Source: Ignavibacteriales bacterium (GTDB lineage: Bacteria > Bacteroidota > Ignavibacteria > UBA10030). Taken from it: a DNA stretch of 36,609 nt. Positions 18,424 to 29,141 of the stretch are shown piece after piece. The position numbers and the translations under genes were made by a program. The notes under the pieces are model-generated. The model was not told where the DNA came from, did not search any database, and saw only the letters and a list, made by a program, of their open reading frames with translations. The stretch lies in NCBI GenBank assembly GCA_016192345.1, contig JACPUH010000081.1, forward strand, positions 1 to 36,609, written 5' to 3'. Position 1 is the stretch's first letter, and the number at the start of each line of letters is the position of its first letter.

Positions 18424-18439
18424 TGGCACATTCCTTGCA
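18424..18439 (+). promoter_or_regulatory. near-consensus sigma-54 (-24/-12) promoter
   Basis: TGGCAC (18424-18429), five bases, TTGCA (18435-18439). The invariant GG and GC are ten bases apart, as required. It matches TGGCACG-N4-TTGCA except for one base after TGGCAC. It lies 81 bases upstream of the mini-Fis gene and directly follows a sigma-54 activator gene. Confidence 0.85.
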
Positions 18440-18519
18440 GTCTCAAATGTGACATCGCCAGAGAAATAATGTGCTTTGAACTTGCTGTCTCTTCACTCAT
18501 CCTATAGGAGAAAGATTCT

Positions 18520-18789
18520 ATGTTACGACCTGGAATTCAAAAACCGGCAGAACAGTTTCCGCCGGTCGCGAGCAATTTAAAAGACTCCGTAAGGGCTTAT
18601 GAACGATCCGTGATCACCGACGCCCTTCGCGTCAATGAAAACGACAAACGGAAAGTTGCAAAACTGCTCGGGATCAGCCTTTCCTCGTTGTACCGGAAAC
18701 TCCGCGAGCTTTCCATCGAGGGGTTTGAAGATCAGCCGATGGAGGAACACGAGGCCGAGGAAGTGCGCATGGCCGGCAATTTGAACTAA
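18520..18789 (+). CDS. stand-alone Fis-type HTH protein, paralogue of activator C-terminus
   Basis: 89 residues with a good ribosome site (TAGGAG, nine bases from ATG). Residues about 20-68 align without gaps to the DNA-binding end of the adjacent activator: LKDSVRAYERSVI against LKDAVKLFERSYI, and LLGISLSSLYRKLRELSI against SLGVSLSSLYRKMEELDI, about half identical. It has no receiver or AAA+ domain, only a short acidic tail (EEHEAEEV). It should dimerise and bind DNA but cannot activate sigma-54 itself, so it could compete with, assist or fine-tune the full activator. It is the first gene after the sigma-54 promoter. Confidence 0.85.
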   Translation: MLRPGIQKPAEQFPPVASNLKDSVRAYERSVITDALRVNENDKRKVAKLLGISLSSLYRKLRELSIEGFEDQPMEEHEAEEVRMAGNLN

Positions 18790-18858
18790 GGATGCAGCAG
18801 TACGTCTGAAGCCGGCATCGGTACAATCGGTGCCGTGTGTCGGAAAGGAGATAAGACT

Positions 18859-19050
18859 ATGAGATTCCGATGGTGGGCCCTAGGACTCGTAGCCGCGGCT
18901 GTGGGAGGATCGTTGTTGCTCTGGCGGCGCTTCGGCCGCGGAGAGCGGTGCTTCCACTTCGTGGAAGACGATGATCAGTCGAAGAACTTCGGCGCGTTTC
19001 CGCCGGAGATCCCGGAGAGCGAATTCGACGGCGTCAATTTCCTGTATTGA
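18859..19050 (+). CDS. small single-pass membrane protein
   Basis: 63 residues from the ATG at 18859, which has AGGAGA 8 bases upstream; a GTG at 18835 in the same frame lacks a ribosome site. One membrane helix (WWALGLVAAAVGGSLLLW) is followed by Arg residues and an acidic 35-residue tail (VEDDDQ, EIPESEFDGV). By the positive-inside rule the tail may be cytoplasmic, or this may be an uncleaved leader with the tail outside; I cannot decide. I recognise no family. It is 69 bases after the mini-Fis gene and before a terminator, so probably the second gene of the sigma-54 transcript. Confidence 0.65.
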   Translation: MRFRWWALGLVAAAVGGSLLLWRRFGRGERCFHFVEDDDQSKNFGAFPPEIPESEFDGVNFLY

Positions 19051-19079
19051 CCCTGCGTTTCCCGGGAACAAAACAATTG

Positions 19080-19144
19080 AACCCACTGGGTAACGACACC
19101 GGTTTCTGTTTTGCAGAACGGTGGAATCCCCGGTGGGTTTTTTG
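19080..19144 (+). terminator. long two-part terminator hairpin
   Basis: An outer 11-bp stem (AACCCACTGGG / CCCGGTGGGTT, one wobble) encloses an internal loop and an inner stem (CACCG..TTCTG / CAGAACGGTG) with a TTTTG loop. Six T follow (19138-19143). It is longer than a usual terminator and could also be the 3' end of a small structured RNA. Confidence 0.8.
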
Positions 19145-19383
19145 TTTCCAAGAATCACCACGGATGAATTGCCAAGAAGTGCGAAAGGTTGAATAAGTTA
19201 ATTATTTCCTTTCGCAATGACCTCCGAAACCCGCCATGGTTTTGCCATCCCCTCCCTGATCTTTCCTCGTTGAACCGGCATATAAATTGAGTGTGTTACC
19301 GAATGCGACACATGTTCCGGTGTCGGTAGGGAAGGATTCCACGGTGCGTGCTTGATCAATCAGTATTCCTATCTGGAGGAGTT
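19145..19383 (+). other. leader region of the multiheme cytochrome gene
   Basis: No gene and no clear -35/-10 or -24/-12 pair is seen. CGACAC / GTGTCG (19303-19322 region, loop of eight) gives a short hairpin in what is probably the 5' leader. The ribosome site GGAGGAG sits at 19375-19381. Confidence 0.35.
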
Positions 19384-21486
19384 ATGAACTATGTGTTGAG
19401 AATTCTGTCGTACGGCCTGTTGCTCCTTGCGACGACGGGCATCGTTTTTTCGCAGGCAGTGAAGGTAAAAAGGGAAGCGATGTCGCCGAGCAGACGAAGC
19501 AGCGGGGCTCCCAACTATACCGCACCTGCGGGGCCTTACTATATTTCGAGTGGCTTGCGTGTCGTTCCCAAGGGGATGAAGACATATCTCTCGGCGGACA
19601 CGACTGGCTCGGGCGCAACGCCGGTGACTTCCTATGCCTGGTCGATTGCTACAAAGCCGACCGGTTCCGCGGCAGTCATGGACAGCACAGCGACGAAAAT
19701 GACAAGCTTCACCCCTGATCTCGTCGGCCAGTATATTATCCAGGTGGCCGTAAACGGCGGAGTGAAGACCTCTGCGGATACCCTGTATGCTAACACCTAC
19801 GCCGGGAATCCGAGTTCCGGTCTTTCCTGCGGCACGTGTCACGCAACCAACAATACGGCATGGGCTGCTTCGGTGCATGCGACCATGTTCAAGAGGGGCA
19901 TTACGGGGGGATTGGAAGTAAACTCCTATGGGAAAGGTGCCTACACGGCGAGTTGTTTTAAATGCCACACCACGGGTTGGGAACCGACCGTCGATAACGG
20001 CAATTTCGGATATCTTGCAAAACAATCCGGTTTCGACACGACATGGTACAAGACGTATCCTCTCGCGGATGGCGATTACTGGATCCCGAATGGCGATATG
20101 ACCCTATGGAACTCAGTCACATCAAGCACACCGGCGATGGCGCAGGTCGCCAATATAGGTTGCGAAAGCTGTCACGGGCCGAGCGCAGGGCATAATGGTG
20201 ATAAGACCAAAACAGCGGTCAGCCTCGATGCCGGCGTTTGCTTGCAATGCCACGATGCACCCAAGAAACACCGCCTCGGAAGCTACTGGACTGAATCGAG
20301 CCACTCGAACCTGAGGCTCAGCTCCTCGGAAGCTTCACGTTCGCAATGCTATCCATGCCACAACGGCTCGGCGTTCGCTGCGTATGCAACCAATAAGACC
20401 ACACCCGATTACACCAAGGCGACCGTGTTTGCATCGATTGCTTGTGCAACGTGCCATGATCCGCATGGGAACTCCAATAAGGCCTCACTCAGAACGGTGG
20501 AGATTGCAACGCTCACCAGCGGCTATCAGGTGCCGGCCGGCGTCGGAGGTGCGGGGCAGCTTTGCATGAACTGCCACAAGTCCCGTGATAACGCCGTTAC
20601 GAAAATCAATAATCAGAAGAGCAAGTTTTCTGATCGCTTCTATCCGCACTACAGCCCGCAGGCCGACATGTACCTCGGCGCCAATGCGTACGAGTTCGGT
20701 CTGGGATTGACCGGCATGATGTCTCACGGCGGTGTGAAGGATGGATGCGTGACGTGCCATATGTCGGAGCGGGTCAACGGTTCCAGCGTCCATGCCGATC
20801 ATGCCATGCACATGAAGGAAGAGGTGAACGGCGTTGAGGTTGACAAGGTCGAAGCGTGCAAAGAATGCCATGGGAATATCACGAAATTCGACGATATCAA
20901 AGCCGTGATGGATTACGATGGTGATGGAGCAATCGAAGGAGCCGAAAGCGAAGTGAAGGGGTTGCTGGCGCTGTTGAAGGCGAAGCTTCCCCTCGATCCG
21001 ACGGGAGAACCCGTCACGATGGCGAAGGATTCGATGGTGGTGAAGAACCATCCTCAATACCCGGGCGTCCTGCCGGCTCTCTATAACTATCACTTTGTGA
21101 CCCATGACATGAGCAACGGCATTCATAATACCAAATATGCCGTCGCGATTCTTCGTGCATCGTTGGGCTTGGTGACCGGTATTGCCATGGATCCTCTCCC
21201 GGTTCCGACCTCATTCGAACTGGCGCAGAACTACCCGAATCCGTTCAACCCGACAACGGAGATCCTTTTCTCGTTGCCGAAAACCTCCAACGTCAAACTC
21301 GTGATCTTTGATGTGATGGGGCGGACGGTTGCAACGTTGGTTGATGGTGTGAAGGAAGCCGGAGCGCACCGCGCCATGTGGAATGGCCGGAGAGACGATG
21401 GACAGGGTGCTTCCAGTGGCGTCTACTTCTACCATATTCAGGCGGAAGGGTTCACAGCCACGAAAAAGATGACGCTGATCAAGTAG
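19384..21486 (+). CDS. nine-heme c-type cytochrome with T9SS sorting domain
   Basis: 700 residues from the ATG at 19384, chosen because GGAGGAG is directly upstream and a signal peptide begins there (core ILSYGLLLLATTGIVFSQ). A PKD/Ig-like beta domain occupies about 45-140 (VTSYAWSIATKPTGS). Nine CxxCH heme sites lie between about 149 and 496: CGTCH, CFKCH, CESCH, CLQCH, CYPCH, CATCH, CMNCH, CVTCH, CKECH. GCESCHGPSAGH resembles cytochrome c554-type multiheme proteins. After a linker, about residues 610-700 form a T9SS type A sorting domain (ELAQNYPNPFNPTTEILF, ending KKMTLIK). Heme is attached in the periplasm, then the protein should be passed over the outer membrane by T9SS. An extracellular electron-transfer role is the natural inference. 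Confidence 0.9.
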   Translation: MNYVLRILSYGLLLLATTGIVFSQAVKVKREAMSPSRRSSGAPNYTAPAGPYYISSGLRVVPKGMKTYLSADTTGSGATPVTSYAWSIATKPTGSAAVMDSTATKMTSFTPDLVGQYIIQVAVNGGVKTSADTLYANTYAGNPSSGLSCGTCHATNNTAWAASVHATMFKRGITGGLEVNSYGKGAYTASCFKCHTTGWEPTVDNGNFGYLAKQSGFDTTWYKTYPLADGDYWIPNGDMTLWNSVTSSTPAMAQVANIGCESCHGPSAGHNGDKTKTAVSLDAGVCLQCHDAPKKHRLGSYWTESSHSNLRLSSSEASRSQCYPCHNGSAFAAYATNKTTPDYTKATVFASIACATCHDPHGNSNKASLRTVEIATLTSGYQVPAGVGGAGQLCMNCHKSRDNAVTKINNQKSKFSDRFYPHYSPQADMYLGANAYEFGLGLTGMMSHGGVKDGCVTCHMSERVNGSSVHADHAMHMKEEVNGVEVDKVEACKECHGNITKFDDIKAVMDYDGDGAIEGAESEVKGLLALLKAKLPLDPTGEPVTMAKDSMVVKNHPQYPGVLPALYNYHFVTHDMSNGIHNTKYAVAILRASLGLVTGIAMDPLPVPTSFELAQNYPNPFNPTTEILFSLPKTSNVKLVIFDVMGRTVATLVDGVKEAGAHRAMWNGRRDDGQGASSGVYFYHIQAEGFTATKKMTLIK

Positions 21487-21497
21487 TTTTATCAGGA

Positions 21498-21526
21498 AAT
21501 CCCGCCACCACAACGGTGGCGGGATT
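21498..21526 (+). terminator. hairpin terminator after the cytochrome gene
   Basis: A perfect 12-bp stem AATCCCGCCACC / GGTGGCGGGATT with loop ACAAC, 11 bases after the stop. The tail (CTCCTCG) is not T-rich. Confidence 0.65.
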
Positions 21527-21605
21527 CTCCTCGTGTAAGGTCTGCACCAAGGTTTCCTCGAGGAATACTTTTGATGCTGAACAATTAAGCAGTAATCTCC
21601 CTGTC
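21527..21605 (+). other. short spacer between two terminators
   Basis: No gene. It contains the perfect palindrome TTCCTCGAGGAA. Its position between two terminator-like hairpins leaves room for a very short independent transcript, but I see no convincing promoter. Confidence 0.25.
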
Positions 21606-21650
21606 ATCCCGCATGATCCGAGGTCCGGACATGCGGGATTCTTTTTTTTG
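21606..21650 (+). terminator. second hairpin terminator, REP-like
   Basis: A 10-bp stem ATCCCGCATG / CATGCGGGAT with a 14-base loop that can itself pair (TCCG / CGGA), followed by TTCTTTTTTTT. The preceding CTGTC plus CCCGCATG arms resemble dispersed palindromic (REP-type) units; only one copy is in the window. Confidence 0.75.
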
Positions 21651-21817
21651 CAAAGAGGAATTCGCAAGTCACGCAATTTCGGAATTAGGCCGGGGGTGTT
21701 GTTGAATTCAACGCCCAAAATGACCGATTCAGGTCGGTTTCCCTCCACGGCGTACAGCGCCGGACCGGCGGCCATTGGCATACAACTTGAGCCGAATCCA
21801 AGAGTGGACTCGAGAGA

Positions 21818-22252
21818 ATGTTTATGAGCATGCCGCTCCAATCACAACCGCAACAAGCGGGATTTCCGGGCAAGAGGAGAAAACCTGTACTGGTGTTCAG
21901 CCCCGACCCTGACCTGGCAAAGAGCCTCTCGCTCCTCCTGGAGGAGGAATTCGAGATTGTGTGCGTCACGCGACTCGAACATCTTCTGCCGAGAATTGAG
22001 GCCGCGATCCCGGCGGTCATGATCATCGACCTTTTTGCATTTCCCTCCGATGTGATACGGGAACTTCGCGTCCTTCAAACGAGTGGAAAACGGATTCCGA
22101 TCGTCGTTCTGCGGATCAAACGTCTTATGAGCATGGAAGTGGAGCAGACCATCCGGGAAATGGCGGAGATGGTCTTGTTCAAGCCCCTGGAGGGAAGCTC
22201 TGTTGCAGATGCCATTCACAAGGTACTGGAGATCCGGGAGAGATTGACCTAA
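21818..22252 (+). CDS. receiver-like protein with degenerate acidic pocket
   Basis: 144 residues if the ATG at 21818 is used (ATGs at 21824 and 21830 are also possible; no strong ribosome site). After a Gln/Pro-rich start, a single CheY-like fold runs from about 23 to 142: KPVLVFSPDPDLAKSLSLLL, VMIIDLFAFPSDV (Asp in the phospho-acceptor position), IPIVVL, and MVLFKPLEG (conserved Lys-Pro). The usual DD pair after the first strand is replaced by SPDPD, so metal binding and phosphorylation may be altered. There is no output domain. A weak sigma-54-like TTGGCA...TTGA lies about 40 bases upstream. First of four small co-directional genes. Confidence 0.75.
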   Translation: MFMSMPLQSQPQQAGFPGKRRKPVLVFSPDPDLAKSLSLLLEEEFEIVCVTRLEHLLPRIEAAIPAVMIIDLFAFPSDVIRELRVLQTSGKRIPIVVLRIKRLMSMEVEQTIREMAEMVLFKPLEGSSVADAIHKVLEIRERLT

Positions 22253-22287
22253 TTTCACTGCTTGGGGAGGTCAAGGAGGTGATCGCT

Positions 22288-22656
22288 ATGATCCATGGCG
22301 GGCAACCAAACCGTCTCCAGACGGCGATGCTCAAACGGCTTGACGCAACGCTCCAGAAGCAGTATCACCAATCGCTCGAGGAAGTGCTTGCGGAACTCCG
22401 GTTACGCAATGTCCTGACCGATGCCGAACCTGCGCCGGAGACGATCTTTTCCATCATGGTCCATGCCCATGTGCTCGGACCAAGGGATTCCCCGTCGGTC
22501 CGGCAGATGCACGGGGCGATCGAACGGCTTCTGTCCGGGACCTACGGTCGATGTGCGCAGTGCGGAAAAAGGATTCCCGCCCCCCTCTTGAAAGCCGACC
22601 CCATGGCGACTGTTTGTCCGGCCTGCAGGGAATTGCCGGGAACGCCATCAGCTTGA
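22288..22656 (+). CDS. DksA/TraR-family zinc-finger protein
   Basis: 122 residues from the ATG at 22288, eight bases after AAGGAGG; the in-frame GTG at 22279 overlaps that site and is rejected. The N-terminal two-thirds are helical (LKRLDATLQKQYHQSLEEVL). The C-terminus has the family zinc finger C-x2-C-x17-C-x2-C (GRCAQCGKRIP ... VCPAC). DksA-type proteins enter the RNA polymerase secondary channel and alter transcription, often with ppGpp; whether the coiled-coil tip acidic residues needed for that are present is not clear here. It may instead be a short zinc-finger variant with another role. Confidence 0.8.
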   Translation: MIHGGQPNRLQTAMLKRLDATLQKQYHQSLEEVLAELRLRNVLTDAEPAPETIFSIMVHAHVLGPRDSPSVRQMHGAIERLLSGTYGRCAQCGKRIPAPLLKADPMATVCPACRELPGTPSA

Positions 22657-22676
22657 AGTACCGGGAGATATTCATC

Positions 22677-22940
22677 ATGGAAGAATCGCAGGTTATGAAC
22701 CAGAAAATGGAAGCGTTGATCCATCATGTGGAACGGATCAGCGCGATTGTCAACTCCGTGCAACAGCAGCTTGCTCAGCTTCATGTGAAATGTTCCGAGA
22801 AGGACACCTTCCTGACGATGAAGGAAGAACTCAGCGAGGTCCACACACGCCTGGAGGGAGTTCGGGAATTTGTGGCGGCTTGCCGGCGGCAGGTCACCGG
22901 TACGACGGACGGGAGCGAGGAGATCGAAATATGGCTTTAG
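22677..22940 (+). CDS. small coiled-coil protein
   Basis: 87 residues from the ATG at 22677 (CGGGAG upstream), 20 bases after the DksA-like gene. Heptad-like stretches (MEALIHHVERISAIVNSVQ, LTMKEELSEVHTRLEGVREF) predict a continuous coiled coil with two cysteines and an acidic C-terminus. There is no signal peptide or membrane segment, and I recognise no family. It is probably translated from the same message as its neighbours. Confidence 0.6.
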   Translation: MEESQVMNQKMEALIHHVERISAIVNSVQQQLAQLHVKCSEKDTFLTMKEELSEVHTRLEGVREFVAACRRQVTGTTDGSEEIEIWL

Positions 22941-22995
22941 AAGAAGGGATGGGTATAACTGCTACGAACCAAACCCCCGGAGAGGAAACACGCCC

Positions 22996-23349
22996 ATGGT
23001 AACTCCTTATTGGGAATTGTTACAGGCCAGGATCTGCCATCGGTGTCTTGACGGGGACGGCAAAGGAAACTGCCGGTTGCCCGCTGGGGAGGAGTGTGCC
23101 CTCAAAGTCTTTCTCCCGGAGATCGTCGGCACGATCACAAGGATGAAATCGGGCTCCTATCACGCCTATGTGAATGCCCTGCGCAACCAAGTGTGTGCAC
23201 ATTGCGATGGGCAGCGCGAGGATGGGACATGCTCCAAACGGGAAACGCTTGAATGCGCCCTCGACCGGTATTATCCGCTGGTTATCGAGGTCATCGAAAG
23301 CGTCAGGGCTGATGCGCAACTGTACCCTTCCAGCAAAAAAGGATCCTGA
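22996..23349 (+). CDS. duplicated four-cysteine protein, possible metal or Fe-S site
   Basis: 117 residues from the ATG at 22996, with GGAGAGG about ten bases upstream. The protein contains the same motif twice, C-x2-C-x8-C-x7-C: CHRCLDGDGKGNC...EEC near the N-terminus and CAHCDGQREDGTC...LEC in the middle. Each is followed by a similar helix (ALKVFLPEIVGTI and ALDRYYPLVIEVI). The exact repeat of spacing shows internal duplication. Eight cysteines could bind two Zn or two Fe-S clusters. There is no signal peptide, so it is cytoplasmic. Similar small cysteine proteins occur in anaerobes near redox genes (recollection, not checked); no function is assigned. Last gene of the small-protein cluster, before nifJ. 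Confidence 0.7.
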   Translation: MVTPYWELLQARICHRCLDGDGKGNCRLPAGEECALKVFLPEIVGTITRMKSGSYHAYVNALRNQVCAHCDGQREDGTCSKRETLECALDRYYPLVIEVIESVRADAQLYPSSKKGS

Positions 23350-23513
23350 AGAGTGAACCTGCGTCCTTCTTCGTTTCCTGAAGGTCATGTTCCGCCAGTG
23401 CCTCCTGGCCAAGGTCCCGCCTCTTTCCCTTCGAACTAGGTTTGGAGCCCGCCGAAAACTCCGGCCATCCCTCTCCTAGGACTCTCAATTCTTCCAATTA
23501 TGCAAAACTCGCA
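23350..23513 (+). other. upstream part of the nifJ regulatory region
   Basis: No gene, terminator or clear promoter is seen between the four-cysteine gene and the inverted repeat at 23514. Confidence 0.35.
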
Positions 23514-23541
23514 GGTGTTTTCCCAAGAGTGGGAAAACACC
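23514..23541 (+). promoter_or_regulatory. inverted repeat, probable enhancer site upstream of nifJ
   Basis: A perfect 12-bp inverted repeat GGTGTTTTCCCA - AGAG - TGGGAAAACACC. Its centre is 60 bp before the GG of the sigma-54-like promoter at 23586, the normal distance for an activator site. The core TTCCCA-N4-TGGGAA recurs upstream of hemN. It could also fold as an RNA hairpin and end the preceding operon, but the next T-run is six bases away. Confidence 0.6.
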
Positions 23542-23585
23542 CTCATGCTTTTTCCCCCTTTCGCCCTTTTTTTCCACATTCCGCG

Positions 23586-23601
23586 TGGAACGCTACTTGC
23601 G
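23586..23601 (+). promoter_or_regulatory. sigma-54-type promoter of nifJ
   Basis: TGGAACG-CTAC-TTGCG: GG (23587-23588) and GC (23599-23600) have the exact required spacing, with two mismatches to TGGCACG-N4-TTGCA. It predicts a leader of about 45 bases before the ATG at 23658. Confidence 0.6.
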
Positions 23602-23657
23602 TTACCCCCGATGCACGAGATAGAGAATTCTTCACCACGTAATGAACGAGGAACGAC

Positions 23658-27275
<3,618 letters not shown>

Positions 27276-27358
27276 AAGAAGAAACAAGCGGAGGCCGGAG
27301 GAAAGCTCGCCGGTCTTTGGTGCGATACACGAACTACTCATGCAACGGAGATTACGAC

Positions 27359-28348
27359 ATGGATTTAAGCACTCAATATCTCGGATTGAAGCTCAAGAAC
27401 CCCATGGTTCCCTCAGCTTCCCCGCTCTCCCATTCCGTCGACAGTATGAAGCGGTTGGAGGATGCGGGGGCTGCGGCTGTGGTCATGTACTCACTCTTTG
27501 AAGAACAGATTGAGCATGAGGCCGAAGCATTTGACCACTACTTTGCCCATGGGGCACAGAGCCATGCGGAAGCAGTCGACTATTTCCCGGAAGCTTCCGA
27601 GTACAACCTGGGGCCGGACCAGTACCTGGGGCTTCTGCGACAAGCCAAGGAGGCTCTTGGTATCCCTGTGATCGGCAGTCTCAATGGAGTGTCGACGGGG
27701 GGATGGGTCGAGTATGCCGCGAAAATGCAGCAAGCGGGAGCCGATGCGATCGAACTCAACGTGTACTACATCCCAGCCCAGGTCAAGATCACCGGTCAGG
27801 AGGTGGAGGATCGGTATATCAATATCCTGCACGAAGTGAAGAACGCTGTAACCATTCCCGTTGCTGTGAAGTTGAGTCCCTACTTCAGCTCCCTGGCGCA
27901 TTTTGCACAGCGACTCGATTATGCCGGGGTCGATGGGTTGGTGCTGTTCAACCGTTTCTACCAACCCGACCTTGATATCGAACAGCTTGAGGTAACCCCG
28001 AATGTCGTTTTGAGCACCTCCGAGGCAATTCGTCTGCCACTCCGGTGGATAGCGATTCTGCGCGGCCAGGTCCGGACAAGTCTCGCGGCGACAAGCGGCG
28101 TCCATACCGCGGTGGATGTTCTCAAGCTCCTGATGGCGGGTGCCGATGTGACCATGATGTGCTCTGCACTCCTGAAGCATGGCCCGCAGAGAATTTCAGA
28201 GGTGCTCCAGGAACTTGATCGCTGGATGCTGGAGCACGAATATGTTTCGGTTGCACAAATGAAGGGAAGCATGAGCCAGAACGCCGTCGCTGACCCATCC
28301 GCTTTTGAACGGGCGAACTATATGAAAGCTCTGAACCGTTACCGGTAG
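27359..28348 (+). CDS. dihydroorotate-dehydrogenase-like flavoprotein
   Basis: 329 residues from the ATG at 27359 (CGGAG upstream); a longer frame from 27200 overlaps nifJ and is Arg/Glu-rich, so rejected. It has the FMN-binding TIM-barrel layout of Pyr[61 protein letters not shown] and [13 protein letters not shown]. In true DHODs the strand corresponding to IELNVYYIP reads like NxSCPN and the catalytic Ser/Cys comes from a nearby loop; here the SCPN part is absent. It is therefore unlikely to make orotate. The pairing with nifJ is seen in other bacteria and suggests a redox-linked accessory role, unproven. Confidence 0.85.
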   Translation: MDLSTQYLGLKLKNPMVPSASPLSHSVDSMKRLEDAGAAAVVMYSLFEEQIEHEAEAFDHYFAHGAQSHAEAVDYFPEASEYNLGPDQYLGLLRQAKEALGIPVIGSLNGVSTGGWVEYAAKMQQAGADAIELNVYYIPAQVKITGQEVEDRYINILHEVKNAVTIPVAVKLSPYFSSLAHFAQRLDYAGVDGLVLFNRFYQPDLDIEQLEVTPNVVLSTSEAIRLPLRWIAILRGQVRTSLAATSGVHTAVDVLKLLMAGADVTMMCSALLKHGPQRISEVLQELDRWMLEHEYVSVAQMKGSMSQNAVADPSAFERANYMKALNRYR

Positions 28349-28378
28349 CCGTGCACCAACCGGAGAAAGGGGGTTCCC

Positions 28379-28900
28379 ATGGATTGCTGTTCTCATAGAA
28401 CTCTTGTGATGATACTGGGTGTTGTGTTGATGGCCGGAGGTTGTGCCCCTTCCTCACCTCAGGGGCTCGTCCTGGCGGATGCCGATCAACTTGCCATGTT
28501 CACGGGGACTTGGAAAGGCTCATTCCTGAACGCCGCGACGAGCAGAACCGGATTGATAGAGTTCACGCTGACGGCGTATTCGGAATTTGCCTATGGCGAT
28601 GTCCGCTTGCATATTGCGGAGAAGGAACATGTCTACCAGCCGATGGATGGGCAGCAGCAGGTGGGCCGCGGCTCCATTCGGCCGCTGGTTCTGAAGATTA
28701 GCTTTTTGAGACTTTCGAACGGCATCGTTCGGGGTGTCCTTGAACCCTATGAAGACCCGGAATGCCGGTGCCTGGTCGTGACGACCTTCGAAGGGACGAT
28801 GCGGAAGGGGGTCATTGAAGGGACGTTTTACACCCGCGGTGCAGGGATGAGACCTATTCCGACCGGGAGTTGGAATGTTGTCCTTGTCGACAATCGGTGA
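28379..28900 (+). CDS. putative lipoprotein
   Basis: 173 residues. The ATG at 28379 has GGAGAAAGGGGG upstream. A hydrophobic leader (LVMILGVVLMAGGC) ends in an AGGC lipobox-like site, so C21 or thereabouts is probably lipid-modified. The mature part is beta-rich with GTWKGSFLN, IEFTLTAY, GVLEPYEDPECRC and GVIEGTFYTRG, reminiscent of small calycin-like barrels. I recognise no family. It is 30 bases downstream of the DHOD-like gene and followed by a terminator, so it is the last gene of the nifJ unit. Confidence 0.72.
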   Translation: MDCCSHRTLVMILGVVLMAGGCAPSSPQGLVLADADQLAMFTGTWKGSFLNAATSRTGLIEFTLTAYSEFAYGDVRLHIAEKEHVYQPMDGQQQVGRGSIRPLVLKISFLRLSNGIVRGVLEPYEDPECRCLVVTTFEGTMRKGVIEGTFYTRGAGMRPIPTGSWNVVLVDNR

Positions 28901-28906
28901 GGATTG

Positions 28907-28936
28907 ATGCTCCCAAGGGAACCCAGCATTTTTTTT
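28907..28936 (+). terminator. terminator of the nifJ operon
   Basis: Stem ATGCT (28907-28911) / AGCAT (28925-28929), with CCC/GGG pairing possible inside the loop, followed by eight T (28929-28936), six bases after the lipoprotein stop. Confidence 0.7.
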
Positions 28937-28983
28937 GGGGATAAAACCCCACGGTGGAAGAACTGACAAAGATAGGTTGATGA

Positions 28984-29001
28984 ATTCCCGGAAACGGGAA
29001 T
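28984..29001 (+). promoter_or_regulatory. inverted repeat upstream of hemN sharing the nifJ core
   Basis: ATTCCCG - GAAA - CGGGAAT, 7-bp arms. The core TTCCCG-N4-CGGGAA matches the nifJ element's TTCCCA-N4-TGGGAA, giving TTCCCR-N4-YGGGAA. Its centre is about 68 bp before the GG of the -24-like box. The nifJ operon terminator already lies upstream, so a terminator role is unlikely. Confidence 0.55.
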
Positions 29002-29059
29002 GTGTTCCCTCGTTCCAGCCAAAAACATTTAAAAGTAAACTTTTTTCTCCGTTTTGGAT

Positions 29060-29075
29060 TGGCACGATTGTTGGG
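29060..29075 (+). promoter_or_regulatory. sigma-54-like promoter of hemN (imperfect -12)
   Basis: TGGCACG-ATTG-TTGG: a perfect -24 box at correct spacing, but the -12 GC reads GG. The deviation is at a highly conserved position, so activity is uncertain. It predicts a leader of about 55 bases. Confidence 0.4.
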
Positions 29076-29141
29076 TCAATTGTGGGAACGTAATTCTTTA
29101 GGATTGTCGGAATGGTATGGAGATGAAGAACAGGAGCTGCA

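Noticed and set aside
19145..19383. Riboswitch (for example c-di-GMP type) in the cytochrome leader
   Set aside because: A short hairpin is present, but none of the conserved core motifs of known riboswitch classes can be recognised.
21775..21790. Sigma-54-like TTGGCATACAACTTGA before the receiver gene
   Set aside because: The -12 GC is GA and the -24 box is also imperfect; too weak to list as a promoter.
23514..23541. Inverted repeat as rho-independent terminator
   Set aside because: No T-run directly follows, and the core is repeated upstream of hemN where a separate terminator already exists. Kept as a regulatory site, though a dual role is possible.
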